From positions 4,774,001 through 4,838,000 of the forward strand of contig OZ024840.1 of NCBI GenBank assembly GCA_964017145.1: 64,000 nt of DNA, given 5' to 3'. The position numbers were made by a program, and so were the translations under genes. Under the pieces are notes generated by a model. It was not told where the DNA came from, did not search any database, and saw only the letters and a program-made list of their open reading frames with translations. Of the stretch, positions 1 to 11,609 are shown one piece after another (within the stretch, counting starts at the first letter, position 1; each line of letters begins with the position of its first letter). Source of the DNA: Agrocybe praecox. Its lineage: Eukaryota > Basidiomycota > Agaricomycetes > Agaricales > Agrocybaceae.

Positions 1-485
1 CCTGGTTGCGTCTGGATTATCCGTCTTTGTAAATGATTCGAAAAATTTCTGTACATTTTTTTATCTCAGTGCTAGTATGTCTTCTTTACTTTCTATTTTT
101 GTTCTATATGAGATTATTTTTAATTCTTTCCAAATTCTTTCTATCCATCACCGTTGGTGAAGTCCTATAACCGTCACAAAAACTTTGTATGTGCCTACTG
201 ACAGTTAACCTTGAGTGAAAATACGTTAGGGATGACGAAAGCCATAACGCATAAACGACCACTGTAAAGCGAAGGAAAAGTGGGCCAGAACCATGCCAGA
301 ACTCGTTGAATATAAAATTTACAAACCCTAAATACAAAAAAATTATGAATTTATGTAGTGCTAGTACTTTTCTCTATAGAGAAATTATTCACGAGGTATA
401 ATACATTATGGAAGACGAACAAATAAGAAGGAAGGTAACATAAGCTCACCGATCGGGGTATTTTTAAACTCCGACACTAGCAAGC
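1..485. other. Left-edge intergenic DNA, no gene recognised
   Basis: AT-rich sequence downstream of NACHT gene A1. A 77-codon open frame on the minus strand (104-337) has no recognisable motif, and I see no splice sites that would join it to anything. I see no support for a gene here. Confidence 0.5.
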
Positions 486-532
486 ATCAGCGAACGCTAG
501 CGAGCACCCACTGTTCGCTAGTGTTCGCTGAT
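486..532. repeat. Imperfect 21-bp hairpin over the A1 stop codon
   Basis: Arms 486-506 and 512-532 are inverted copies of each other with two mismatches and a 5-nt loop. The minus-strand stop codon of A1 (487-489) lies in the left arm, so this insertion wrote the last residues of A1. A2 ends differently and lacks it. Confidence 0.75.
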
Positions 533-3080
533 TTCCTTTTGCCCGTTCGGGCATCTTTATTACCAGTTCGTTTCAGATATCTGGTGATTTCCTTCCGTGC
601 AGTGCGGCTGAGATGCGGGAATGCCATTGACATTGGCGAAAAAGTTTGTGTTTTGCACATTTCGATGAGTGGTGCATATGGTGCGGCTCTTGGCAACGTT
701 TTGATCAAACTTTGAAGAAGGGTTGCATACTCGAGCGGCAGATTTCCAAATTGAACCCTGTTGCTGTGAATGCTATGAAGAGGTTGCACCTGGAAAACAT
801 CGAACTCATTTTCCCTGTGATCAGCATAATGGGCAACTTTTCTGAAGGTAGTGAGCCATGGGCAACCGAGTTCAACCAACCACTGGTCCTGTGGTTGACA
901 ACTCGATGAGCTTCTGTGCCATTTCCAAGGATTGGTTTTTCGAATTTTTTTGAATAATATCCCGATTCGAAAAAAATGTTTTGCTGCCCGTCTAAGATGT
1001 GGATTACGGTGGTTGCAAATCGCTTGTAGGCAGTAGGCTGCGACCCTGGAATATATACTGAATTTTTCGACCTCTGTGATGATCCCTTTCCTAAAAAGAA
1101 GAGTCGTCTCGTCTCGCTCCCATATATCGAAGAGGGTGTGGTCGAAATTATTGTTCGTAGTGTCAGAAGAATCAGTTAAATAAAAAAATTTGTAGTCGTT
1201 GTGAATGCAAGAAGCTGCAAGTAAATAATTCGACTTCCAATTTTCGCGGCGTGCTCCACGTATTTCTGCAAAAATGCATTGCAAGAATGCCTGACTGTGG
1301 GTGATGAAAGTGTCATTAATGCTGCTATTTTGACGCTGAAAATGAATTTTAAGATTATTCAGAAAGACCGCAAAATTTTGTTATACGCACATGTTTATAT
1401 AGAAACCAAAAAAAGGGGTAAAAGAAGCGATATGCATAACACATGGAAGTGTCAGAAAACAATGACATGCAGAATGACTCCATGGGAAACTCTATGATTG
1501 CCTTCAGAGGTGTGCTGTAGATAATGCTGTCCCAGTATCCACATGCAATTTCCAAAGAGAATAGCATGTCAACGGGTTGCCCAAATTTAGACAGAAACTT
1601 TCCATACAAATGTTGCTCTGTTTCTGATGTTGAATAATTGTAATTTGTGGATGTAATGAATCCCTGACCTGAGTAGATTTGCATGACCCGGAGGAGATAA
1701 AAAGACTTGGTCTCCTCTTGGTTCTTGTGAAATTCTTTGGATCGTTGTGGGTCAAATAGAAAATCTGAAAATGACTTGTGCAGAAGATTGACTGCAGTAT
1801 AAGGTGGTGTACCGTATCGAATTTCCACAATGGACCCAAAATCAGAGAGAAAGACTTCAACGGTTCCTGGTTCCAGTGAAAGCATCAGCTCTATTGCGCT
1901 TGGATCCAATCCTTGCTGAATTGCCGAAATAAACAATATATCCAGTAATAAATCCGAGTTATCTGCCGTCTTGATTATATGCATATAGAGAGCATCGAGT
2001 TGGACAAAAGGTAAGTCCTTGAATGGAGGACGGAGGCCAAGTACTGACTCCAACCTCTGATCTGGGTTGTGACGTGGGGATTGCATATATTTGACGACGG
2101 TCGTGGCGTAGATGAATTGTCCAGATGACTTCTTTACGATATCATCGACATGGTCTTTCTTCGGCCACTCTGCAGGCAACAAGTGTTTGAATCTGTGTCC
2201 TGCCTTGATATCCTTGAAGCTATCGGACAGGTAAAGTGTAATATCCTTGTCAGGAGAGTATTCATCACCAAGAAGTATCTTGAAAAGAAGATGATGCACT
2301 GTCGGGGACAAGAAGAAACTGGTTATATGGCTTTCCGGACGGCTACAGACGAGAAAGCGGAAAGGTATTGGCGAAGAACTTGAGATGTATGTCAGGGTAT
2401 CCAAGATATCTTCTTGACTGGAGGTATCCTGGCATTCATCGAGCCCATCTATCACGATCAGTCGCGGTACCACATGAGGCTCATCAGAGAACATTGCTGA
2501 GAGTGGGTTGATGACAAGGGAGACAAATTGTGTCCTCAACGCGCGGGAAAAGACCAGTGGATCGTGGTCAACAGCGTCAGAGATTGCCTTCCGGAGCTTG
2601 ATATTTATGGAACACATCTGGTATGCGATGGTTGTGACGAGCGAGCCAGAGTGGTTCCTGGTTGAATCGCCAGAAGAAAAAAAGAAACTTGCGAGCAGCT
2701 TTCCTTGTTCAGCGCAGCGCTCGCAGACACTCCTTCCGATGGCGGATTTACCAGCACCGGCAGCACCAGTCACCCACGCGATGTCTCTTCCCCTCGTCCG
2801 CTCCTGCACTCCTTCCATCCAATCAATAATCGTCTGTATAACTGCGATGCGCGTGCCGGGATGACACCTTGGGAGATCAAATGTGTGCCCTGCGTCATGC
2901 AGAGCATTCATCGCAACAAAGAAAGCAGTCGTTCATATCCACCTGAAGTCGTAGACAAACGCATTAGATTTTGTTCCAATATCGCAGCATAAACGCACGA
3001 TTTGCCTCACTGTGTATGTGAGTATTATTAACAGTAAACTTTCCTCCACCAATGAATGTACTTTTGGCGCTTCGAAACAT
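487..3080 (-). pseudogene. NACHT NTPase (NLR-like) A1, one-base frameshift
   Basis: STAND P-loop NTPase of the fungal NACHT type, a presumed cytosolic sensor or cell-death switch. Exons by comparison with A2 and A3: 2999-3080, 1669-2942, 1391-1617, 487-1335. The protein would have a short Gly/Asn-rich N-terminus (FTVNNTHIHSE), the GYERLL linker, Walker A GAAGAGKS, Walker B LIVIDGLDEC, sensor CSRPESH, then a helical C-terminal half without ankyrin, WD40 or TPR repeats, ending in the PLIEMCKT block. A2 has AAAA (plus-strand reading) where A1 has AAA at 2918-2920, so exon 2 is 1274 nt against 1275 and the frame stops about 38 codons in. Everything downstream is open, so the loss is recent, a sequencing error, or the gene restarts at Met 2911 (518 codons open). 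The last codons and the stop lie inside a hairpin absent from A2. Confidence 0.85.
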
Positions 3081-3700
3081 AGAGCTGTTGAAAGTATTGT
3101 AGGATATCGCCGACTTGTTTAGGGTGTGTGTGGCTGGCAGCAGGGAACAAATAGAAAACTGGGGCCCAAGGCGATAGTGCGTCGTTGGAGTCCTTTTTGT
3201 ATTCTCGATACCGTCCTTAGAGCTCAGCCGGGCTGTGCCACTTAGACGATGAGTTCTGTCACTATCAGAAATATCAGGCCATCTACACTGGTTCTATACA
3301 TCATGCATGTCTTCTTTACTCTGTGTTGATTATTCTTAGATCTGTGTACACAGCCGGCGATTTGAACCCGCTTCGCGTTCATAACCCCATCAGTAATTTG
3401 CAGTACTTACATGCTGTTTATATTTACGATTAAACCTTCCAGCAACCCGTTGTTGGTCTCGCTCATTTTTTTCCCTTCGACTACGTTCCTGGCACTGTCG
3501 GACGGATGAAGTTTCCAGAGGTGCATACAAAAATACACGTAGCCTGTATTTTTTGTGGCTCGGCTATCTCATGTAGACGCCTCTAAATGTCGGATTACAT
3601 GTATTGCCTGTAATACAGTTATCACAGCCTGTCGTGTGAACTTCATTGACCTATGCAGGTACCTAACATTCTTTGAAACCAATCGTTCTCTTTTAATGGT

Positions 3701-3785
3701 ACAGCTACCGTACATCCGCTGGGTTCGATGTGCCGGGACACCCCTGTTGTATTCCGGGCATCGCCACATGAACCAAAGATGGGAG
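3701..3785 (+). repeat. Dispersed core repeat, copy 1 (partial)
   Basis: Keeps the 3' part of the core, GGGCATCGCCACATGAACC, about 0.6 kb upstream of A1. The 5' part (GACGCGATGTTTG) is replaced. The same altered version occurs upstream of A2. Confidence 0.7.
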
Positions 3786-4620
3786 GACGCTGGATATATC
3801 ATCAGTCTTCGACTCTGGCATGTTGAATCATATTTCAATTCTCCGGAGATCATTGGTCAGTTGTGCCCTATTTTCTATTTTCTTATTTTTCTTTTAATAC
3901 CCCTATATGTGAGCCGCTGCTTATGATCTACACGTCGTCTGTCTTTTCCATTCAATGACACCTGGTAGGGATCGGGAACTTTGAATCACCTGCTTTCGAA
4001 ACGCTCGAATATTATCCCTCAATCTTCTCAGATCACCGCCCATGTAAGTGGAGTCTCCTTTATTGGTCTTACCCGGGTACCCATCTAATCTATTCCTTCC
4101 GACCTTCAAAGAATACGGGGTATCCTACCCTCGGGGTGTGTCTAAGTCGTATTCCGTTTTCTTTCACACTACTTATTCAATTCCATTCATTCAATGTTAA
4201 TCGTTCATGTTCAACCACGTTCATATGCTTGTTGTGCATTTTCTGTATGATCTAGTCTTCATATCACCTCAAACCAAATCTTAGACGCACTTGTCCAGTG
4301 TGAAAGTTTTGATTTTCTAGTTATCACTCTTTTCTAGGTATTGAGAACGCAGGCTATATGTGACGTTGATATTGATGCGGGCTGATCTTTAAGCTCTGAA
4401 CTTCTCTGAGCGAAGCGGTAGTCCGAGATATTTGTTTGCATGGATTAACTCCAGGTCAAGAGTACTGCATAATCCATACGCGTGAGTTCTTTTCTTGCAT
4501 CCTGATCCCCTCGTTTCGGCCCCTGACGTTGTATTCTCACCTGAACTTTAAATTTGTACGTGACGTATTGAATATTACACCGCGTACCAGATTCAGTCGT
4601 CTCGGCTGTTGTTCGCTGTT

Positions 4621-4721
4621 CGAACGCGTTGTTGACGCGATGTTTGATGTGGAAGCTCCGTGCCGGCAGGTCCGAGCATCGCCACATGAACCAAAATGGT
4701 ACGTCATGAACATTTTTATTT
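4621..4721 (+). repeat. Dispersed core repeat, copy 2
   Basis: One of the best-preserved copies: CGAACGCGTTGTTGACGCG, then CTCCGTGCCGGCAGG, then CATCGCCACATGAACC and a donor-like GGTACGTCAT. It is nearly identical to copies 6 and 9. Confidence 0.85.
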
Positions 4722-6716
4722 CCACCTCCACCATCCCGCCTTTTCTTTTCGTGCCCTGCTACCTTACCGTTTGACTTCACGTCTATCTCGACGCGCGAAT
4801 TGTACCCAGTATCGTCACTTCGGCGGATGCTCTCTGCGTAGACACATTTTTAGGTATGGGTATGGGTTTGAGTGGCATGGACTAGCATGATGGACGGGTG
4901 GATATGCGGGATTTCGCTGGCTGAGGTACGCATAAACAAGGCTTAGTGTTTTCTGCCTGCAGCTAAACACTTCCGATAGTGATTCTCTCCGATATCATCT
5001 TTGGCTAACCTAAGTGCGTCCAACATCGGTCTGCATCCACCTGACACAGTCGCGATTCGAGCACTGCGACCGGATGCTCCTCGGCCTCAAGGTTACCGAC
5101 TCTGTTCAATCATGACCTCCTCAACGTTAAATCTCGCATCCCATGATCTTGTTGGGCGTGTCTTTGGGGGTGTTGATGGGAAACAACTCCATGTTGAGGT
5201 ACGCATACACAATGTTTGACCTGATCTATGTGCATTCAAACACATCCAGTTACCAGGGGTTCTCCGCTAACCCAACTCCGCTGGTTCGATTATCCTTCCT
5301 TGCGTGCCCATGCATGTGTCCCAAGTTGCGATTCTACCAGTCGCTTTCCCGTTTTCCTTTACTTTCCAGCTCCATATCCATACCGGACCGCGCTCGCATC
5401 TGTGTCCCCTTCGGCGCCTCTCTTCCCAGCCCTTGAAGCTTGAAGCTTGACCTTTCGTTCAGCTTCTCACTCATACCGACTATCACTTAATCCGACCCGT
5501 CCTCTCCTACCGCCCGAACTCTATGATGGCCATGCATCTCCGCATGAAAACTATGTCGTACCTTTGCTTCTTGTTCTATCGGCCCCCAAAGGTCGTGCTC
5601 CCTCCTTCGCCCCGCAGGTCCTTCCGGTATATTTCTCATACCCATGCCCCTCGCTGCAATCCACTCTATCCGCCACCCCTTTCCTTGACCCCGCATCCCT
5701 TTGCGTTCTCTTTCACGATTTGCGTTTGACGGGTTTTCTCCAACTCCTGATATGAATTATTACTGACGTGTTTCATTCAAAACTTATGCTTGTTTCGTGG
5801 TATGCATTCTCCTCTGAACGAACAGTATGTCTCATCTCGGCTCCCTAAGATGTCGGCCCTGTCGACCTGTTTCTTTGGCCACATTTTCTCTCGATTCCTC
5901 CGATTTAGGTTAGGCATGGGAGGGAGGAAAAACAGGTGGACGCGTGTGTGTTTTGGCTGGCGCAGGTATGCATATAGAAGACCTGGTTCTGTCGTTTTTC
6001 ACGTAAACACGTCCGACCATAACCTCCTCCCCGCTTTGTCCTTTTCTAGGTCATTTATCATTCTTCCTAGACTTGGTTTTTTGAAGTTGAGCGGTACCTA
6101 TCCAAGGTCTCTCTCAGCTTGATTTCGATCATCTCCAACGTCGTTCGGGCTGTATTTTCTCATTATTAGACTCTGAAACCACTCGATGACTAACTCTCGC
6201 TCGCTCTGACTTTATGCATGCATGTGTGTATCCCAAAGTGTGGTGTGTCCTGTCCCAAGTTCTCTCCTTTCTCGCACTCGTCTCCGCTAGAGGAGATGCT
6301 CTTATGCTTGAATTACTGGCAACGTGGATCGTGATGTACGCTAACTTTGCATCTTTCTTCGGATTGTTAGATTGATGAGATTTGTTCTCGTACTCTTAGG
6401 CATAGTGTTTGTTTGTTTCATCCCTGTTCGTATATGTATGGTTTACTGACTCTGTTTATACATCTCCTTCAGACATTGCAGATCAGCCTAGGGTCGTACA
6501 AAAATCTTTTGTCAAAATTCCTGGTGTAATGTCCGTCGTCCTTCTGACGAAATTCGAGGTGGAACAGTACCTTTGTTTCGAAAGAAACTTCTCGTTCCTG
6601 GAACATCGATGGTGGTATAATTTCTTCTCCGCGTAGGCGTCGAGTGACGGCCTGGTAGTCGACTTACTCCACGACCTCAACATAACTTTGTGCATCCCAA
6701 TTGGGTCTACCGGTGT

Positions 6717-6798
6717 TTCGGACGCGATGTTTGGCGCGGACTTTGCTTACCGAACGTTCCGGGCATCGCCACATCGACCAAAATTGTACTTCAATGCC
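6717..6798 (+). repeat. Dispersed core repeat, copy 3
   Basis: Diverged copy: GACGCGATGTTTGG is kept, followed by GTTCCGGGCATCGCCACATC. The terminal GTACGTCAT has become GTACTTCAA. Confidence 0.7.
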
Positions 6799-7393
6799 TG
6801 ATCGAGCGGGGCGTATATTTTATTTTTCAGTCCTGCAGCGGCCGATTCTTGCTTAATCCTTCCTCTTCACGCTCTTCTCGATGTGTCAAAAGACCCTGTT
6901 ACGCGTACCTCCGAGCCATGTTCGCTGGGTCGATGCGGATGTGAGACATTTGACTCGCTGAGTTACGCATATGAAAGCCCAGCTTGATTCACCAACGCCC
7001 ACGCCGGAAGATGTCAGAGAACCATTCTTTCCTGCAGTATATCGCCAACCCGAGTCCACCGGCTTGGTCCTACGTACAGCGCAATGCCCCTCCACCTATC
7101 CACAGTCGGAATTCAACCAGGGGAAGCGGTGGACAATTTAGGCCGTATCTATCCAGGAGGTCATATTCAACCTGCGAATGCCGGAAGTGTTTATTTTTTT
7201 CTACATTTTCAGTTGATAAAGTATCGTCATTTTCCTAGTACCTACGGATGTGCGTACTCTATAATGATCATATGGCTGGTCCAATACTCCCTGTCGTGGA
7301 ATGTTGAGATCAATATATCCACTTGAATCACCTAGCAAACTGGGAATTTGATGAATAAAGTACTCTGACACCTGAACATGAGTTTATGCGTTT

Positions 7394-7480
7394 AGGACGT
7401 GTTATTTACGCGATGTTTGGAACAGAAGCACCGCGCCGTCGATGCCGAGCTCCGCCACACACATCAAATGCGCGCGTCAT
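7394..7480 (+). repeat. Dispersed core repeat, copy 4
   Basis: Strongly diverged copy, recognised by ACGCGATGTTTGGAACAGAAG and a trailing GCGTCATCA. Confidence 0.55.
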
Positions 7481-8997
7481 CAATTTATTTTCAACGACAA
7501 CCATCCCGGCGTGTTCTTTCCGGGTCCTCCAACGTCCGATTCTTTTTTGACTTCACGCTTTTTTCTGTCACATATCGAAATCGTTAGCCGTCGAACGATT
7601 ACGCGTACGACGCGTCTTTGGGAGTGGGAGAGGCAAACAGGTGGATGGATGGACATGCGGGATTGTGCTAGGTAAGGTGCGCATACGGCCGATTTTGTTT
7701 GACGGTCTGGCCGCTCGTCTTCCGCCAACCCAGGTCCACCGGCTGAGCAGTCCTTCTGCATGCATCCGCAGTCGCGATCGAACTATGCGCTCTTGGGCCT
7801 TAGGCGCCTAGACTTTCGGTCTAGATCTGCATCCCCCCGATGCCCTCTTCTGTGTCTTGCCTCCCGGATCTTGGTCCTCTGAACAAACACCATGTCGTAC
7901 CTCAAGGCCTCATCGACGTAATCCTGGCATCTATCTCTGACCGATGCTCCTCGTGGCAACCCACTCGATACTTCTCCTGAGTGTATCTTGCGCGTCATTT
8001 ACTATTTTTGCTCTCCCATGGTGCAAAATACGTCCGACAACGATCCTCTCCGACCTCGGCTTGTTCACTCGTCCCTTCTCCGTGTACCTGCATCCATCCA
8101 CTGCCGCGATTTTACTCTGCGCACCGGACGCTCTTCAAACTTCGAGGTTATTTATCGTAGCCGTTTGTTCACGATATTGTAGGGTCCGCACTCGTATCCG
8201 CATCTGCGTCTCCGCCTCCCGCCCTCGTCCAGTTCCCGCGCGTCGGCACCTCTTGTATTCCATGGTCCATATTCTGTTTTTCTTTGTACAGCATATACAA
8301 ACAATCCTTCTTTCACCCTCGCTGGCCCTTCCGACCTCTTTTTTGCGCTTGATGGTCCTTTATATGATGCGTTCCGGGGTATGCATTCTATACGCGACCA
8401 CCAATCTTCCCACCTATCCACGATGGTTCGCTTGTCTTGGATACCTTCCGTCCCTTTCTGCCTTGTTCTCCGCTATTTTTATTTATTTATTTATACATTT
8501 CCTCCTATTTGATCGATCAAAATTAATGTACACCCATTTTTCACGATGGCCACGCCGCCACACCTTGTATAGATCAGGTATTTACTCTTCCCTCGTCCAT
8601 CCCAGTTCGCATTCGTTTTCTTACAATTATGCCAGAACTCGCGTATTCTCCATTTTTTGCACATGCCAGTTTGTTCAAATAAGGTACGATTATTCCTGAT
8701 TCTCGGCCGTACGTGAATCATGTTGACTTTTCTCGCTGATCCAGGCTCTGGTTGTGAACTTACCGTTGTGATTAAACGTCCCATCACAACCTCTTCTTTT
8801 TCGAACGTGAAGGGGAAATGAAATTTAGTCGTTAAACTACACCGGAATACAGTTGCTTCGTTCGTTATATGTTTATACATGTGTCTCCTCGATGAATCTT
8901 AACCTGCTTAACCCCTGTTACGTCGGCCCTTCCAAATCATCATACTCCTTGCTTTCACCTACCCCGTGCCGCCTTGTTCACAAGCGAATTCCATCCT

Positions 8998-11609
8998 TCA
9001 GTTAGTTCCAATTTGGCCGTCGTCTTCGGCTCCTACTCTCTCTAAGTATCGTGCTATCGCTCGCCGAGCTCTTCGGCTGTCGTTTTCGAACATCATCGAC
9101 ATTTTTGCGAGTGACTTGGTCTTGCACATCTCGATGAGCGGGTCGTACGGTCCAGCGTCAGATAGGATGCATGAAAAATATTTCAGATGCCTCATATAAT
9201 AATCCCAATGTTGATTAATCACACGTGTATTCCAGCCATTCCAACTGACTTCATTTGAAAGGCGCTGTCCAGAGAAGGAGTATATCTTGGGTCTCCACAG
9301 TTTTGTCGCTTCCATAATTTTTCCGTAAGTTGAAATGATGTCGCCTTTTCCGTATTCTTTTACAAGCACTGGTCTGTTGCTGAAGGACTTGTATGATGGA
9401 TGTTTTTTCCAGAGCAAAGGATACGTTTTCTGCTTTGTGTGAATGATTGGGCTTACTTTGAGATGGCGATTGGCCTCTGCTTCCGTTTTCCGGTTGCTGC
9501 ACAAAAACTCAAGGCAGAAGACTGCCGCCTTTGCAATAATGCGGGACCGTGATGCTTTAGTAAGGAGGGATTGAAATGTGCGGCTGACCATAGGCTCGAG
9601 TTGTGTGTTGTCGAATCCAAATATATGCTCCCAACCAATGTACGATTCCCGGTACCGAGTCACATCAATATTTGCTTTCCTCTCCAGGTGGAGAACAGCG
9701 AAATGATAGTTAAGCTTCCAGTTCCACAATTCATCTGCGGCATTAAGAAAGGAAAGATTGCATTGGCATAAAGCGCGCAGGTGGTTGTGTAAGGCATCTT
9801 CGAGGTTGGGGTGATAAGGTCTCTGGATATAAAGGCGAACTTAATTTGATGTCAGAGAATGGGAGATAGAAACGTACAAGGTTCATCATGAAGTTGAAAA
9901 TCCAATGCAAAAAAGCATTGTCATGAAAGTAATCCATGCAATGCATTGTTCTTCTTTCTTGAAAGATGGCTTCACATAAGGATTCCATAGGAAATTTAAT
10001 CAGTGCATTGACGATGGCTGGCATGCATGAGCACGATTTCAGAATGTCATATGCACTGGATTTACGATATAAAAATACAACCTGGTCAGCAAGTTTGGAA
10101 AGTACCGGACCAGTGGGCGTTTCTGTCGATATAAAATCTATTTAGCAATTCCATCAAATAATTCAGCAAGAAGTGAGGTCATCTCACCGGCGAATAACTG
10201 AATTACACGAAGAATATTGTGAGCATGTGTTTCCGATTGATCTACAAAAAGGTCGTTGGATCGGTAACGATCAAAGAGAAAGTCGACAAATGACTTGTGG
10301 AGGAAGGTGACAAAATCATGGTCATCAACTTTCACAATTGATGCAAGATTTGAGAGAACAAGTCGCGCCACACCAGGTCGCAGTTGTAGAATTCTCTCAA
10401 TCCCAGCGGGTGTTACTTTGTCATACATTGCTGGGACAGCCAATATATCAATGGTTTGGTTTTGGGGCAGATTCTCGGTTGTCATGACAAGATGTCTATA
10501 AAGTGCATCGAGTCCAGCAAATGGTAGGTCTTCGCGCGAACGCTGAACGTTGAGAACAGCTTCCAGTCGCTCCTGAGGCAAGTGTTTTGGAGATTCAACG
10601 TATTTCACCACCGTGGCAGCAAATATAAACTGCCCAGATGATTTTTCAACCAATGTTTCAAACTGTTCTTCACTCGGCCAAGGTTCCGAAATCCCGAGAT
10701 GTCTAAAGATCGGGAGCTCACGGATAACCCTGAAACAATCGCGTAAGAAGAGTTCTATATCGCTATCCGGGGAATACTCGTCAGATAGAAAGATCTTGAA
10801 GGTATGTGCAGTGGAATTTGAAGTGTTGAAGAAATTGGAGATATAAATTTCTGGACGACTGCAGACGAGGAATCGTATAGGTACACGAGCGTTTTGTAGG
10901 ATATTGAGCAGGGTATCCAAGATTTCTCGTTGACTAGCTGTGTTTGCGCACTCATCCAGTCCGTCTATTACAATCAATGGGGCTGTATACGATCCATTTT
11001 GATAGATTTCGAGGAGTGGCGCGATAATAAGGGCTTCAAACTTGATTTGGAGCGATTTGTTGAGGATATTTGGATCATTCTCGACAACTTTGACCACTGA
11101 ATGTCGTACTCCAGGAATAGCGACACATATTTGCGAGCAGAGAGTTGCGACTAGTGCGCCTGAATGATTTCTGGTGTTGTCTCCAGAATAAAAAAAGAAA
11201 CCGGCGAGCGGTTTGCCTTCCACCTCGCAGCGCTCGCAAACACTTCGTCCAATAGCCGTTTTACCAGCTCCAGCCGCGCCCGTGACCCAGCATATGCCTT
11301 TCTCGCTGGATTTTTTGTCATTTCCCTCTATCCAGTTCATGATCGCATTTATCGCTGCGATGCGAGTCCCAGGGTGGCACCTTTGGGGGTCAGGGATATG
11401 TCCGGAGTTGTGGAGTGAGTTTGGTGCCGTTCCTTGTAAAAGCCTCTCATATCCATCTATGAAATTTGGAGGCTTGTTGTTAACGCCTATATGACCATGA
11501 ACTTACAAGGGGTTGACGTACTATGTGGGGCGTAAGGCCCGAAATTACCACCAGATATATGAAAATTGGATGCCCCAGCAAATAAAGTGTGAGATGTGTC
11601 TGGCTGCAT
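8998..11609 (-). CDS. NACHT NTPase (NLR-like) B1
   Basis: Fungal STAND NTPase, family B. Exons 11522-11609, 10188-11456, 9878-10122 and 8998-9822 give an 808-residue model with all phases consistent. The first exon encodes a Gly/Asn-rich segment (SNFHISGGNFG) joined by a phase-1 intron (donor GTACGT, shared with B2) to GYERLL. Walker A GAAGAGKT is at about residues 89-96, Walker B is LIVIDGLDEC, and CSRPE is the sensor region. The C-terminal half carries FPMESLC and ends with the PLIEMCKT and RYLERVG blocks also seen in family A. No ankyrin, WD40 or TPR repeats are visible. The intron 3 acceptor could instead be at 10137 (50 nt intron, five extra residues, same frame); 10122 was chosen because B2 keeps it. 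Role (inference): self/non-self surveillance or programmed cell death. Confidence 0.85.

Larger units (their letters stand above)
3081..8997. repeat. Repeat-rich intergenic block between A1 and B1
   Basis: No convincing gene. The stretch to about 5870 matches the DNA upstream of A2 (to about 24920), including the 5' flank of the NACHT gene and two copies of the dispersed core. The plus strand is strongly pyrimidine-rich, which keeps frames open by chance and gives Ser/Pro/Leu/Phe-rich translations such as 7944-8699. Recurrent pieces are GAGGTACGCATA (for example near 4926, 5201), a CATCCATCTGACACAGTCGC-like block (near 5035), and CACCATGTCGTACCT-like blocks (near 5545, 7890). From about 8600 the sequence matches 26350 onward, the 3' flank of the B genes. 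Confidence 0.7.

Noticed and set aside
104..337. 77-codon minus-strand frame at the left edge
   Set aside because: No motif, no splice partner, AT-rich flanks.
3340..3420. tRNA gene upstream of A1 (minus strand)
   Set aside because: A B-box-like GGTTCAAATC is present, but T-stem pairing and the other arms are missing.
7944..8699. 251-codon open frame on the plus strand
   Set aside because: Ser/Leu/Phe/Pro-rich translation of Y-rich repeat DNA, with no domain, and no counterpart frame kept in the matching repeat copies.
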